Notes: generated by a model not told the origin, from the letters alone. A stretch of DNA of 8,657 nt from an uncultured Clostridia bacterium (GCA_947175045.1 CAMWLH010000067.1:1-8657), one strand, 5' to 3'; shown: positions 1 to 6,057, counted from the first letter of the stretch. Numbers and translations are program-made.

Positions 1-39
1 ACGGAGTCGTCGGCAGCGGCAGATGGGTCTAAGAGACAG
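1..39. other. Residual Illumina Nextera adapter, non-genomic
   Basis: Bases 7-39 match the 33-nt Nextera Read 1 transposase adapter at 30 positions. This includes 17 of 19 positions of the Tn5 mosaic end (AGATGTGTATAAGAGACAG), at bases 21-39. The three mismatches are T to G at 19, T to G at 26 and A to C at 29, as expected from a low-quality read end. The six preceding bases could be the end of a library index. The ATG at 23 lies inside the adapter and cannot be a natural start codon. Genomic sequence should begin at about base 40, so this is the end of a short-read contig. Confidence 0.9.
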
Positions 40-40
40 G

Positions 41-679
41 TATGATAATGGTCCTGAACACGTTTTTTCTCGGAAACACAATCGTGCAATGAAACGAATT
101 TTCAAAGCTTATGAAAAGCGAATTGCACTTTTGAATAGTGATGTTATGGATAAGAGAAATGTAATATCACATTTTAGGTGGAACAGAAAAACAGTTATTG
201 TAATGTTAATGGTGTTTTTCTTGGCTGTTTTATCGGGATGTGCGGCAATCATATACTATCTTGGCGGCTTTAGGATAGATGTCCAAACCGATAATACACA
301 GCTTTTTCCAATCGACCTCACGGGCTGTCCACAAAGTATTGAGGAAGTGTATTATTTGTCTGAGATTCCGAGTGATTTTGAATTACTGGAGGAAAGCATA
401 AGCAATATTAGTGTATACACAGCATATATCAACAGCGCGACAGGACAAACTATTACTTTTTATCAATCAATAAAACCAGCTTTCGAACCGCACTATAACA
501 CTGAGTATTCTGACCTTGAAGAAATTTCAATAGAAGAGAATAAAGGAATAGGTCTTGAGGGTAAGATGGGCTACATAGTTGCTTGGGATAATGGTGATTA
601 TATATTGGAAATTTCGGCTGATTTGTCTAAATCTGAAGTTCTAAATTTAGCAAAAAGTACCAAAGTTTTAGAAAAATAA
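41..679 (+). CDS. Anti-sigma-like membrane protein with DUF4367-type C-terminal domain (5'-partial)
   Basis: The frame is open to the contig edge and its apparent ATG at 23 is adapter, so the true N-terminus is missing. What remains starts with a short basic cytoplasmic stretch (HVFSRKHNRAMKRIFKAYEK) of the kind seen in Clostridial proteins encoded just after ECF sigma factor genes. One hydrophobic transmembrane segment follows (VIVMLMVFFLAVLSGCAAIIYYL), then about 135 extracytoplasmic residues. The C-terminal part has the DUF4367 pattern: a YINSATGQTITFYQ strand, then GYIVAWDNGDYILEISADLS and a final helix. In this family the protein is usually an anti-sigma factor or envelope sensor partnered with a sigma factor, which would lie off the left edge. 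A 23-codon copy of its 3' end recurs at 4616-4687. Whether it controls the downstream genes is unknown. Confidence 0.72.
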   Translation, partial: YDNGPEHVFSRKHNRAMKRIFKAYEKRIALLNSDVMDKRNVISHFRWNRKTVIVMLMVFFLAVLSGCAAIIYYLGGFRIDVQTDNTQLFPIDLTGCPQSIEEVYYLSEIPSDFELLEESISNISVYTAYINSATGQTITFYQSIKPAFEPHYNTEYSDLEEISIEENKGIGLEGKMGYIVAWDNGDYILEISADLSKSEVLNLAKSTKVLEK

Positions 680-719
680 AAATTTTTGTTCACAAAACGC
701 TATAAAATCCGATTTGCTT

Positions 720-753
720 TGCATTATAGAGGGACAAATACTCAAAAAATGCA
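720..753 (+). promoter_or_regulatory. Leader stem-loop just upstream of the Shine-Dalgarno site
   Basis: TGCATT at 720-725 can pair with AATGCA at 748-753, only one base before the AAAGGAGGG ribosome binding site (755-763). The equivalent leader in the second copy (4724-4755) keeps the outer GCATT/AATGC pairing and adds a GAGG/CCTC inner stem. A hairpin here could affect translation of the secreted protein. The stem is short and could be fortuitous. Confidence 0.25.
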
Positions 754-770
754 GAAAGGAGGGAAATCCG

Positions 771-1214
771 ATGTGGTTTAAAAAAATCTTGTCGGTGCTT
801 ATGGTGACGGCTTGTTTGTGTACAAGTCTTTGTTTTACGGCTTATGCAGAAGAGACCGATATGTACATATCCGATGAAATTGTACCCACCTATGAGATCG
901 CAAGAAGTTTAAATTCTGCTTTATCCATAAGCGGTACAAAAGCGATGTGTGAAAGCCGCGCAGAAGGTGATGACTGTGTAAGCATAACCGTTACGCATAC
1001 CCTGCAAAAGTACAGCGGCATTCTGTGGATATGGGACGATGTCGAAAACTCGACAAGTGAAAAGACCGTAAACACAAACACGGTAAGGCTGTCAACCACC
1101 AAGAGTGGGCTTGAGAGCGGAACCTACCGATTAGAATCCACTTTTACGCTTACAAGTTCGTCCGGCAGCGTTGAAACCATAACCATTTACAGCACGGAAA
1201 AGAAGGTCGGGTAA
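771..1214 (+). CDS. Small secreted beta-rich protein, DUF6147-like (copy A)
   Basis: This is a 147-residue secreted protein. The start at 771 is preferred over the upstream ATG at 714 because a strong AAAGGAGGG lies 7 nt before it and a Sec signal peptide begins there. The signal has basic WFKK, a hydrophobic core and likely cleavage after AYA (residue 26). The mature part is about 121 residues, rich in Ser/Thr and beta strands (SISGTKAMCES, VSITVTHTLQK, TYRLESTFTLTSSSGSVETI), with Cys60 and Cys69 as a possible disulphide. The pattern recalls the short secreted DUF6147 proteins of Clostridia, but I recognise it only by pattern. Residues 29-147 are identical to copy B, while the signal peptide differs at five positions. 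It is followed after 78 nt by the radical SAM gene. Confidence 0.85.
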   Translation: MWFKKILSVLMVTACLCTSLCFTAYAEETDMYISDEIVPTYEIARSLNSALSISGTKAMCESRAEGDDCVSITVTHTLQKYSGILWIWDDVENSTSEKTVNTNTVRLSTTKSGLESGTYRLESTFTLTSSSGSVETITIYSTEKKVG

Positions 1215-1292
1215 AGCATTAAATTTAACGCAACTTTGGCAAAGAATATTACACGGTATCACGAGAAAGGAGTTCGATAAAGAGATAGTAAT

Positions 1293-1553
1293 ATGAATTT
1301 GTTAACCTTAAATCCTATATCTTCATGCAATCTAAGCTGTGAACATTGTCCCAATAAGGAATGGACATATCCTATTGACGATAACGAACATAATCGGCTT
1401 AATAATGAAATTATATTTCAATGGATGGCAAAGTACACCAATCCCTATGAATGGTTTCTGGAAATAAGCGGCGGTGAGCCTAGGTTATATCCGGGCATAA
1501 ATTTTTATCATCAAAAACAGCAGAAAGGAAGTCATTACTATGTCAAGCATTAG
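1293..1553 (+). pseudogene. Radical SAM protein with large internal deletion (copy A)
   Basis: The 86-codon frame starts like the intact 253-residue enzyme at 5296 and is nearly identical over the first ~69 residues. It keeps the CX3CX2C cluster motif (C12, C16, C19) and the SGGEP motif. At base 1499 homology stops and the frame continues as NFYHQKQQKGSHYYVKH, ending inside the next gene (14-nt overlap). The YHQKQQK stretch sits where the intact protein has its C-terminal YHNSVSEK, so this looks like an internal deletion of roughly 170 codons that also lost the native stop. The rest of the barrel and the C-terminal Cys cluster are missing, so it should not be catalytically competent. A surviving role of the short peptide cannot be excluded. 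Confidence 0.85.
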
Positions 1554-2322
1554 CGAAACAGCGGTAAATACCGCAAATACAGTCGAAAACGATACAGTGT
1601 CACCTACCGTAACATACGCACCGATTACTGTATCACCCACATCGGTCACATCTCCGGCGACCGGATGTATCAGATATATAAATGTGACGTGTGCGGATAA
1701 CAGCTGGACGGCAGGCGGAGGTATGTCTTGGTGTGTAATCGTAAGGAGTACAAACACCACTGCAAAGATAACCTTTACTTCCAACATGGCATCAATGAAT
1801 TCAAGTACATCGGGACGCGGAATGAAGGTTGTATGCAGCAACGGTCCGCAAACTGCATGGATCGAAGTTTATCAGGAAGGCAACGCATACTATGACCGCA
1901 GCAGCATGGTCACCTTTTATCACCAACCACCGGGAGCCTGTGCATTCACTTGCGGTGCAATGTGCGTACATATTCCGCCCGAAACGCTTATAAAACAAGG
2001 ACTTGATCCTTATTGGGCTAATTGGTCTAAAATTGCGGAGGCGGGAAATATGACAGCAACGCAGGACAATTACGGAAATTTGCAGAAGGTATACAATACG
2101 CTTAAATCAGGATATCCCGTAGTTACAAATATCAACGGTACCGAACCCAAAATGCACTGGGTCGTAATTTGTAAATATCAGGGTAATCCCGATGTTTTAA
2201 ATCACAGTAATTTTTACTGCTTAGATCCAAATAAAACAACAGGTGAAATTATCCCTCTTACCAGTGCCACAAATTACGACGCAAGCCAGCTTAACAGTTT
2301 TACCATTGTTGTATTCAAATAA
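1540..2322 (+). CDS. BACON-like domain + C39-like papain-fold protein, no signal peptide
   Basis: This protein has 260 residues; the start at 1540 has AAAGGAAG about 8 nt upstream. Residues 1-27 are Ser/Thr/Asn/Val-rich and contain no signal peptide. Residues ~28-115 look like a BACON immunoglobulin-like domain (ITVSPTSVTSPATG..., then WIEVYQEG at the end). Residues ~130-260 resemble Peptidase_C39_2. They contain a nucleophile-like PGACAFTCGAM (Cys134, compare CGPTSLAM), GYPVVTNING followed by HWVVI (His206), and YCLDP (Asp229), in the right order and spacing for a Cys-His-Asp triad. There are nine Cys in total. It overlaps the end of the decayed radical SAM gene and precedes two lipoprotein genes after a hairpin. 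BACON is usually found on exported proteins, so the lack of an export signal is odd. Substrate unknown; peptidase activity is inferred. Confidence 0.78.
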   Translation: MSSISETAVNTANTVENDTVSPTVTYAPITVSPTSVTSPATGCIRYINVTCADNSWTAGGGMSWCVIVRSTNTTAKITFTSNMASMNSSTSGRGMKVVCSNGPQTAWIEVYQEGNAYYDRSSMVTFYHQPPGACAFTCGAMCVHIPPETLIKQGLDPYWANWSKIAEAGNMTATQDNYGNLQKVYNTLKSGYPVVTNINGTEPKMHWVVICKYQGNPDVLNHSNFYCLDPNKTTGEIIPLTSATNYDASQLNSFTIVVFK

Positions 2323-2329
2323 AAATGAT

Positions 2330-2374
2330 AACCGCCCCCCTTTTCATACCTTGTTTACGAAAAGGGGGCGGGTT
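2330..2374 (+). terminator. GC-rich stem-loop after the BACON/C39-like gene
   Basis: AACCGCCCCCCTTTT (2330-2344) pairs with AAAAGGGGGCGGGTT (2360-2374) across a 15-nt loop, with two mismatches inside the stem. It begins 8 nt after the stop codon. No T-run follows, so it is not a classic intrinsic terminator. It may attenuate readthrough into the lipoprotein genes or protect the upstream mRNA 3' end. Confidence 0.6.
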
Positions 2375-2428
2375 ACGGTTATGAAAAAGTTAACATTACC
2401 TATACAATTTTATTTATGGGGGTCAAAA

Positions 2429-3331
2429 ATGAAAAGATTTTTCACTGCCGCAGTCCTTTTAATAAGCATTTTACTGCTTGCTTCCTGTACAAATGCATTA
2501 GATGAAGACATCAGTACAGACACAAGTTCAAACACAAGCGTAAATCTAACCAATACGCAGACGGAAAGCGATATTTCAACGATAAGTATAGCAGGTGAAG
2601 AAATCGTCACAACCGAAGCTCAGACCGACATACAGGAGGAAAGATACGATCCCATAAACGATATTTATATTGTCGGAACGCCTCTACCCTATGAACAGCT
2701 TTTAAACTATGAAAAAATTGAAGATCTAAGCCGTTATTGTGAATATGAATATAGATATGAAACTTGGGACGGCAATCCTATCATCGATTTTTTGGACAGC
2801 TTGGATAATGATGAACAAAAGGAGCTTTATTTCAAGGCAAGCTCAATTAAAAGGCTTATGGCAAATACATCAACGCTTAAAATATCCGATTCTTTAGATA
2901 GGAATAACTACGATGAATATATCAGATGCAATAAAAACGGTTATAATAACAATTTTTTTGAAACGGGCTATACCTTCGACAGCTTTTTTTCCGTATTATG
3001 TGAGGTCTTTACGGAAGAAACGGCGGAGAAGGCTATTGATCATCATCCCGGCTTTTATGAGTATAACGATGAATTGTGGGTTATATGGGGTGCAGCCGGC
3101 AGTGATCTCAGTGTAGTATGGGTGGAATACGAGCTTATCAATCAAACGGATACCGAACTTGAATTCAAGGGCATAAGATTCCACAGTGAAGCGGATCAGG
3201 ATTATGATCCCGATTTAAGAGACGAGTATACAAGGGACTATGTTGATTATAAATTCGTATTGACCGAAAACGGCTGGCGGGTTGAAAAATTTGATAACCT
3301 TGAAGATCTTGATAAAAAAATAATATATTGA
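2429..3331 (+). CDS. Lipoprotein, IseA-like C-terminal domain (paralogue 1)
   Basis: This is a 300-residue lipoprotein. The start at 2429 follows a GGGGG Shine-Dalgarno after 6 nt and gives a lipoprotein signal with lipobox LASC (Cys20). The longer frame from 2243 would overlap the previous gene and bury the signal. Residues 21-70 form a Ser/Thr/Asn/Glu linker. Residues ~170-290 have the look of the IseA DL-endopeptidase inhibitor family: GYTFDSFFSVLCEVFTEETAEK, a GFYEYNDELWV strand, then VDYKFVLTENGWRVEKF. In Bacillus, IseA inhibits NlpC/P60 cell-wall hydrolases. The following gene is a close paralogue. Next to genes for papain-fold proteins, an inhibitor role on the outer face of the membrane is plausible but unproven. 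Confidence 0.8.
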   Translation: MKRFFTAAVLLISILLLASCTNALDEDISTDTSSNTSVNLTNTQTESDISTISIAGEEIVTTEAQTDIQEERYDPINDIYIVGTPLPYEQLLNYEKIEDLSRYCEYEYRYETWDGNPIIDFLDSLDNDEQKELYFKASSIKRLMANTSTLKISDSLDRNNYDEYIRCNKNGYNNNFFETGYTFDSFFSVLCEVFTEETAEKAIDHHPGFYEYNDELWVIWGAAGSDLSVVWVEYELINQTDTELEFKGIRFHSEADQDYDPDLRDEYTRDYVDYKFVLTENGWRVEKFDNLEDLDKKIIY

Positions 3332-3348
3332 TAAAAGAATGTTATTTA
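3329..3348 (+). repeat. 20-bp duplication scar, copy 1
   Basis: Twenty bases spanning the stop codon of the first IseA-like lipoprotein and the intergenic gap are identical to 4227-4246. There the same bases encode part of the C-terminal DPDKRMLFR of the second lipoprotein. The gap thus keeps the out-of-frame remains of an older 3' end, as expected if the lipoprotein pair arose by tandem duplication. Confidence 0.8.
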
Positions 3349-3363
3349 CAGGGAGAATCAACT

Positions 3364-4251
3364 ATGAAAAAGATTTTTACCGCCGCTATCCTTTTGATAA
3401 GCGTTTTGCTGCTTGCCGCCTGTTCCAATGCAACAGGCGAAGATAACAACACAGATATAAGCACAAGCACAAATCAAACCAATACGCAAACGAAAAGCGA
3501 AATCTCAACGACAAGTACAACAAGTGAAGAAATCGTCACAACCGAAGCTCAGACCGACATACAAGAGGAAAGATATGATCCGGTGAATGATGTTTATATT
3601 ATTGGAATTCCATTAGAATATGAACAGCTTGAAGATTTTACTTTCGACTATAAGCTCAGATATGATTTTTGGGAATGCGACCTTATCATTGATTTTTTGA
3701 ACAGCTTAGGTAATGATGAGCAAAAAGAGCTCTATTTCAAGGCACTATCACTCATACATCTTATGAGCGATACAATAGGATTTCAAGTATCTGATTCTGT
3801 AGATAATAATGATAACGTATATATCAAGTGCAGAAAAAACGGGTATAATTCTACTTTCATTGAAACGGGCTATACCTTTGACAGTCTTTTCTCTGTATTT
3901 TGCGAAGTTTTCACAGAAGAAGCGGCGAAGAAAGTTATAGATCATTATCCCGGATTTTATGAATATAACGGTGAATTGTGGTATTATATAGGTTCAAGCA
4001 GCGGTAATGGCTGGGAGGTACGTAGGGAATACGAGCTTCTCAATCAGACGGACACTGTCCCTGAGTTTAGGCGCATAAGCTTTCAAGATGATTTTGAAGT
4101 TGATGAAGCCGATCAGGATTACGACCCTGATAAAAGAGACAAGTATATAAAGGAATATATTGATTTTAAATTTGTACTGACCGATGACGGCTGGCGAGTT
4201 GAAAAATTCTTGAACGCTGAAGATCCTGATAAAAGAATGTTATTTAGATAA
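3364..4251 (+). CDS. Lipoprotein, IseA-like C-terminal domain (paralogue 2)
   Basis: This is a 295-residue lipoprotein starting at 3364, with GGGAG upstream and lipobox LAAC (Cys20). It is collinear with the preceding protein along its whole length. Shared stretches include EEIVTTEAQTDIQEERYDP in the linker, NDEQKELYFKA, ETGYTFDS.FSV.CEVFTEE and the final DGWRVEKF. The C-terminal half is IseA-like as in paralogue 1. Divergence is greatest around residues 85-105 and 205-220, which could reflect different partners. It lies 32 nt after paralogue 1 and 30 nt before the next lipoprotein gene, so the three are probably co-transcribed. The frame is open further upstream to 3328, but that start lacks a signal peptide in the right place. 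Confidence 0.8.
   Translation: MKKIFTAAILLISVLLLAACSNATGEDNNTDISTSTNQTNTQTKSEISTTSTTSEEIVTTEAQTDIQEERYDPVNDVYIIGIPLEYEQLEDFTFDYKLRYDFWECDLIIDFLNSLGNDEQKELYFKALSLIHLMSDTIGFQVSDSVDNNDNVYIKCRKNGYNSTFIETGYTFDSLFSVFCEVFTEEAAKKVIDHYPGFYEYNGELWYYIGSSSGNGWEVRREYELLNQTDTVPEFRRISFQDDFEVDEADQDYDPDKRDKYIKEYIDFKFVLTDDGWRVEKFLNAEDPDKRMLFR
4227..4246 (+). repeat. 20-bp duplication scar, copy 2
   Basis: These twenty bases inside the 3' end of the second IseA-like lipoprotein gene are identical to 3329-3348. In this copy they are coding (DKRMLF region). Confidence 0.8.
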
Positions 4252-4281
4252 AATGTTTTAAATAATTAAAAGAGGTGTTAA

Positions 4282-4611
4282 ATGAGGATACTGATAACTG
4301 TTTTGTTTACTATTACCTTAATTCTTTTATGTAGTGCTTGTAGCCTTATTTATAATTCAGAGGATTCAAATCTAAACAAGTGTGAAACTGCAGCGGAAGA
4401 TATTTATGTTGATACCTCAAAATCTCTTATAACAGACATAACAAATAATACATCAACCGATATAGATGATAATTCTAATGTTTCACCACTTGACCTTTTG
4501 AAGTGCAGCATTAACGAAAATGGATATTATCAGGCAGACATGAGTAACCTTTTATTAGCTTTTTTAGATACGCAACACTTTGTTGCAATAACTGAGCAAA
4601 CGTTATTATAA
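4282..4611 (+). CDS. Truncated lipoprotein, cut at a recombination junction
   Basis: This 109-residue frame has AGAGGTG upstream of the ATG and a lipoprotein-type signal (hydrophobic run, then CSAC, Cys20; Cys at -3 makes the lipobox weak). After a Ser/Thr/Asp/Asn linker, residues ~70-89 read LDLLKCSINENGYYQADMSN. This resembles LELIDFYIDADGKFRIDIDN in the full-length lipoprotein at 7127. The frame ends only ~20 residues later, exactly where sequence homologous to the 3' end of the anti-sigma-like gene begins (about 4602). It is therefore most likely the N-terminal third of a 7127-type lipoprotein, truncated when the repeat unit was inserted or duplicated. It may still be secreted but probably lacks a functional domain. 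Confidence 0.65.
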   Translation: MRILITVLFTITLILLCSACSLIYNSEDSNLNKCETAAEDIYVDTSKSLITDITNNTSTDIDDNSNVSPLDLLKCSINENGYYQADMSNLLLAFLDTQHFVAITEQTLL

Positions 4612-4687
4612 ATAGGAAATTTCGGTCAATTTGTCTAAATCTGAAGTTCTGAATTTAGCAGAAAGTACCAAAGTTTTAGAAAAATAA
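4602..4687 (+). pseudogene. 3' remnant of the anti-sigma-like gene
   Basis: Bases 4616-4687 encode EISVNLSKSEVLNLAESTK plus VLEK and a stop. This matches the last 23 residues of the protein ending at 679 with two substitutions (A to V/D to N area and K to E). Homology begins at about 4602, inside the end of the truncated lipoprotein frame. There is no start codon or upstream domain. It marks the left boundary of the repeat unit and shows that unit B was copied from a locus with the same gene order as the window start. Confidence 0.88.
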
Positions 4688-4723
4688 AAATTTTTGTTCA
4701 CAAAACGCCATAAAATCCGATTT

Positions 4724-4755
4724 GCATTATAGAGGGACTAATCCTCGAAAAATGC
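4724..4755 (+). promoter_or_regulatory. Leader stem-loop upstream of the second secreted-protein gene
   Basis: GCATT (4724-4728) pairs with AATGC (4751-4755), and GAGG (4732-4735) with CCTC (4743-4746), around a 7-nt loop. It sits two bases before the AAAGGAGGG ribosome binding site at 4758-4766. The inner stem is stronger than in copy A. No clear sigma-70 promoter with correct spacing was found in the ~90-nt leader. Confidence 0.3.
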
Positions 4756-4773
4756 GGAAAGGAGGGAATTCCG

Positions 4774-5217
4774 ATGGGGTTTAAACAAATCCTCTCAGTG
4801 CTTATGGTGACGATTTGTTTGTGTACAAGTCTTTGTCTTACGGCTTATGCGGAAGAAACCGATATGTACATATCCGATGAAATTGTACCCACCTATGAGA
4901 TCGCAAGAAGTTTAAATTCTGCTTTATCCATAAGCGGTACAAAAGCGATGTGTGAAAGCCGCGCAGAAGGTGATGACTGTGTAAGCATAACCGTTACGCA
5001 TACCCTGCAAAAGTACAGCGGCATTCTGTGGATATGGGACGATGTCGAAAACTCGACAAGTGAAAAGACCGTAAACACAAACACGGTAAGGCTGTCAACC
5101 ACCAAGAGTGGGCTTGAGAGCGGAACCTACCGATTAGAATCCACTTTTACGCTTACAAGTTCGTCCGGCAGCGTTGAAACCATAACCATTTACAGCACGG
5201 AAAAGAAGGTCGGGTAA
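4774..5217 (+). CDS. Small secreted beta-rich protein, DUF6147-like (copy B)
   Basis: This 147-residue copy has a mature protein identical to the product of 771-1214. The signal peptide differs (W2G, K5Q, A14I, F22L; the rest is conserved) but keeps the AYA cleavage site. AAAGGAGGG lies 7 nt before the ATG. The mature chain should be an extracellular beta-sandwich with two Cys. It is followed after 78 nt by the intact radical SAM gene, with the spacer identical to that of copy A. Function unknown. Conservation of this gene in both units suggests it is a core element of the cassette, although recent gene conversion could also explain the identity. Confidence 0.85.
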   Translation: MGFKQILSVLMVTICLCTSLCLTAYAEETDMYISDEIVPTYEIARSLNSALSISGTKAMCESRAEGDDCVSITVTHTLQKYSGILWIWDDVENSTSEKTVNTNTVRLSTTKSGLESGTYRLESTFTLTSSSGSVETITIYSTEKKVG

Positions 5218-5268
5218 AGCATTAAATTTAACGCAACTTTGGCAAAGAATATTACACGGTATCACGAG

Positions 5269-5275
5269 AAAGGAG
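5269..5275 (+). promoter_or_regulatory. Shine-Dalgarno site unusually far from the radical SAM start
   Basis: A strong AAAGGAG ends 20 nt before the ATG at 5296, against a usual 5-9 nt. An in-frame TAA at 5281 rules out an earlier start, and no ATG, GTG or TTG lies at normal distance. A weak AGAGA at 5284-5288 has proper spacing and may be what is used. The same arrangement is in copy A (1266-1272). Confidence 0.45.
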
Positions 5276-5295
5276 TTCGATAAAGAGATAGTAAT

Positions 5296-6057
5296 ATGAA
5301 TTTGTTAACCTTAAATCCTATATCTTCATGCAATCTAAGCTGTGAACATTGTCCCAATAAAGAATGGACATATCCTATTGATGACAACGAACACAATCGG
5401 CTTAATAATGAAATCATATTTAATTGGATGGCAAAGTATACCAACCCTTATGAATGGTTTCTGGAAATAAGCGGTGGTGAACCTGGGTTATATCCGGGTA
5501 TATCCGAATTAGTTCAAGAATTGTCAAGATTAGGATATTACGGAATAATAAGGACGAATGGCACATTGCCTATACCTAAAACGGACACTTTCATTCGTCT
5601 GGCAGGGTGGCACAAGCAAACAAGCCTTGCTACCCCGCCTCTGTATTGTGACTATATGCTCATAACACGAAACCCCAAGGATTGCTGGCAGGATAAAGCC
5701 CAATATTGCCAAGATAACAATATTCAGTACAAATGTATAGAATATAAGCGTTTTGGTGATGAGGATTTCGTCGATGCTGATGATTCTGGTGAATACAAAA
5801 GCAAATTTAACACTTTCTTCACACATTGGACGATAATCGGTTCTTCGGGCGTACAAGGCTATTGTTATGCAAGTTGGGGAGAAGACAAGGATAATATTTG
5901 CAATATGTCCCCACCATTGATGAAAGAAATGACACAAAGCTGTCCAACCTGTGCTGGTACTCTTGGACTTTTAGACTTTATGGATGATTCGCTGAGACAA
6001 AAGCTGGCGGTTAGAAGAGACCGCTATGTCTATCACAATAGCGTCAGCGAAAAATAA
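5296..6057 (+). CDS. Radical SAM protein with C-terminal auxiliary-cluster Cys motif
   Basis: This is an intact 253-residue radical SAM enzyme, expected to be cytoplasmic. The SAM-binding [4Fe-4S] motif C12-X3-C16-X2-C19 lies near the N-terminus and SGGEP at residues 59-63, followed by RTNGT. The C-terminal part carries four further Cys, C190-X11-C202-X13-C216-X2-C219, which suits one auxiliary Fe-S cluster in a shortened SPASM/twitch-type domain. Such domains are common in enzymes that modify peptides or proteins. The chain is shorter than typical SPASM maturases (350-450 residues). The next gene starts 18 nt downstream, and the same pairing recurs at 8274/8294 and, in decayed form, at 1553/1540. 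This makes the C39-like protein the best candidate substrate or partner. No RiPP-like small precursor gene was found nearby. Confidence 0.85.
   Translation: MNLLTLNPISSCNLSCEHCPNKEWTYPIDDNEHNRLNNEIIFNWMAKYTNPYEWFLEISGGEPGLYPGISELVQELSRLGYYGIIRTNGTLPIPKTDTFIRLAGWHKQTSLATPPLYCDYMLITRNPKDCWQDKAQYCQDNNIQYKCIEYKRFGDEDFVDADDSGEYKSKFNTFFTHWTIIGSSGVQGYCYASWGEDKDNICNMSPPLMKEMTQSCPTCAGTLGLLDFMDDSLRQKLAVRRDRYVYHNSVSEK

Larger units (their letters stand above)
594..1499 (+). repeat. Long direct repeat, copy A (pairs with 4602-5502)
   Basis: This repeat covers the 3' end of the anti-sigma-like gene, the leader, the whole secreted-protein gene and the first ~69 codons of the radical SAM gene. It matches 4602-5502 in the same order and orientation. 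By my reading 855-1357 is identical to 4858-5360 base for base (503 bp, constant offset 4003). The flanks differ by scattered substitutions, and the leader has a 5-nt indel. The homology ends abruptly at 1499, where the copy A radical SAM gene jumps to unrelated sequence. Confidence 0.93.
4602..5502 (+). repeat. Long direct repeat, copy B (pairs with 594-1499)
   Basis: This is the second copy of the ~900-bp repeat. Its left end abuts the truncated lipoprotein gene, and beyond its right end the intact radical SAM gene continues. The leader is 5 nt shorter than in copy A. The perfect-identity core is 4858-5360; outside it, substitutions appear in both directions. Confidence 0.93.

Noticed and set aside
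714..770. Earlier ATG for the first secreted protein
   Set aside because: It would add 19 residues before a clear signal peptide and ignores the AAAGGAGGG site placed 7 nt before the ATG at 771. The second copy has no equivalent extension.
680..770. Sigma-70 promoter in the leader (TTGTTC...TATAAA and TTCACA...CATTAT)
   Set aside because: The spacings are about 10 and 27 nt, far from the usual 16-18, so no promoter is called.
890..1102. Antisense open frame (70 codons), repeated at 4893-5105
   Set aside because: It is duplicated only because the secreted-protein gene beneath it is duplicated. It has no ribosome binding site and no protein-like features.
2243..2428. Earlier start for the first IseA-like lipoprotein
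   Set aside because: It overlaps the preceding gene and crosses the GC-rich hairpin. The lipoprotein signal and Shine-Dalgarno site fit the start at 2429.
3328..3363. Earlier start for the second lipoprotein
   Set aside because: It would place 12 residues before the lipoprotein signal. GGGAG precedes the ATG at 3364, and the paralogue starts at the matching residue.
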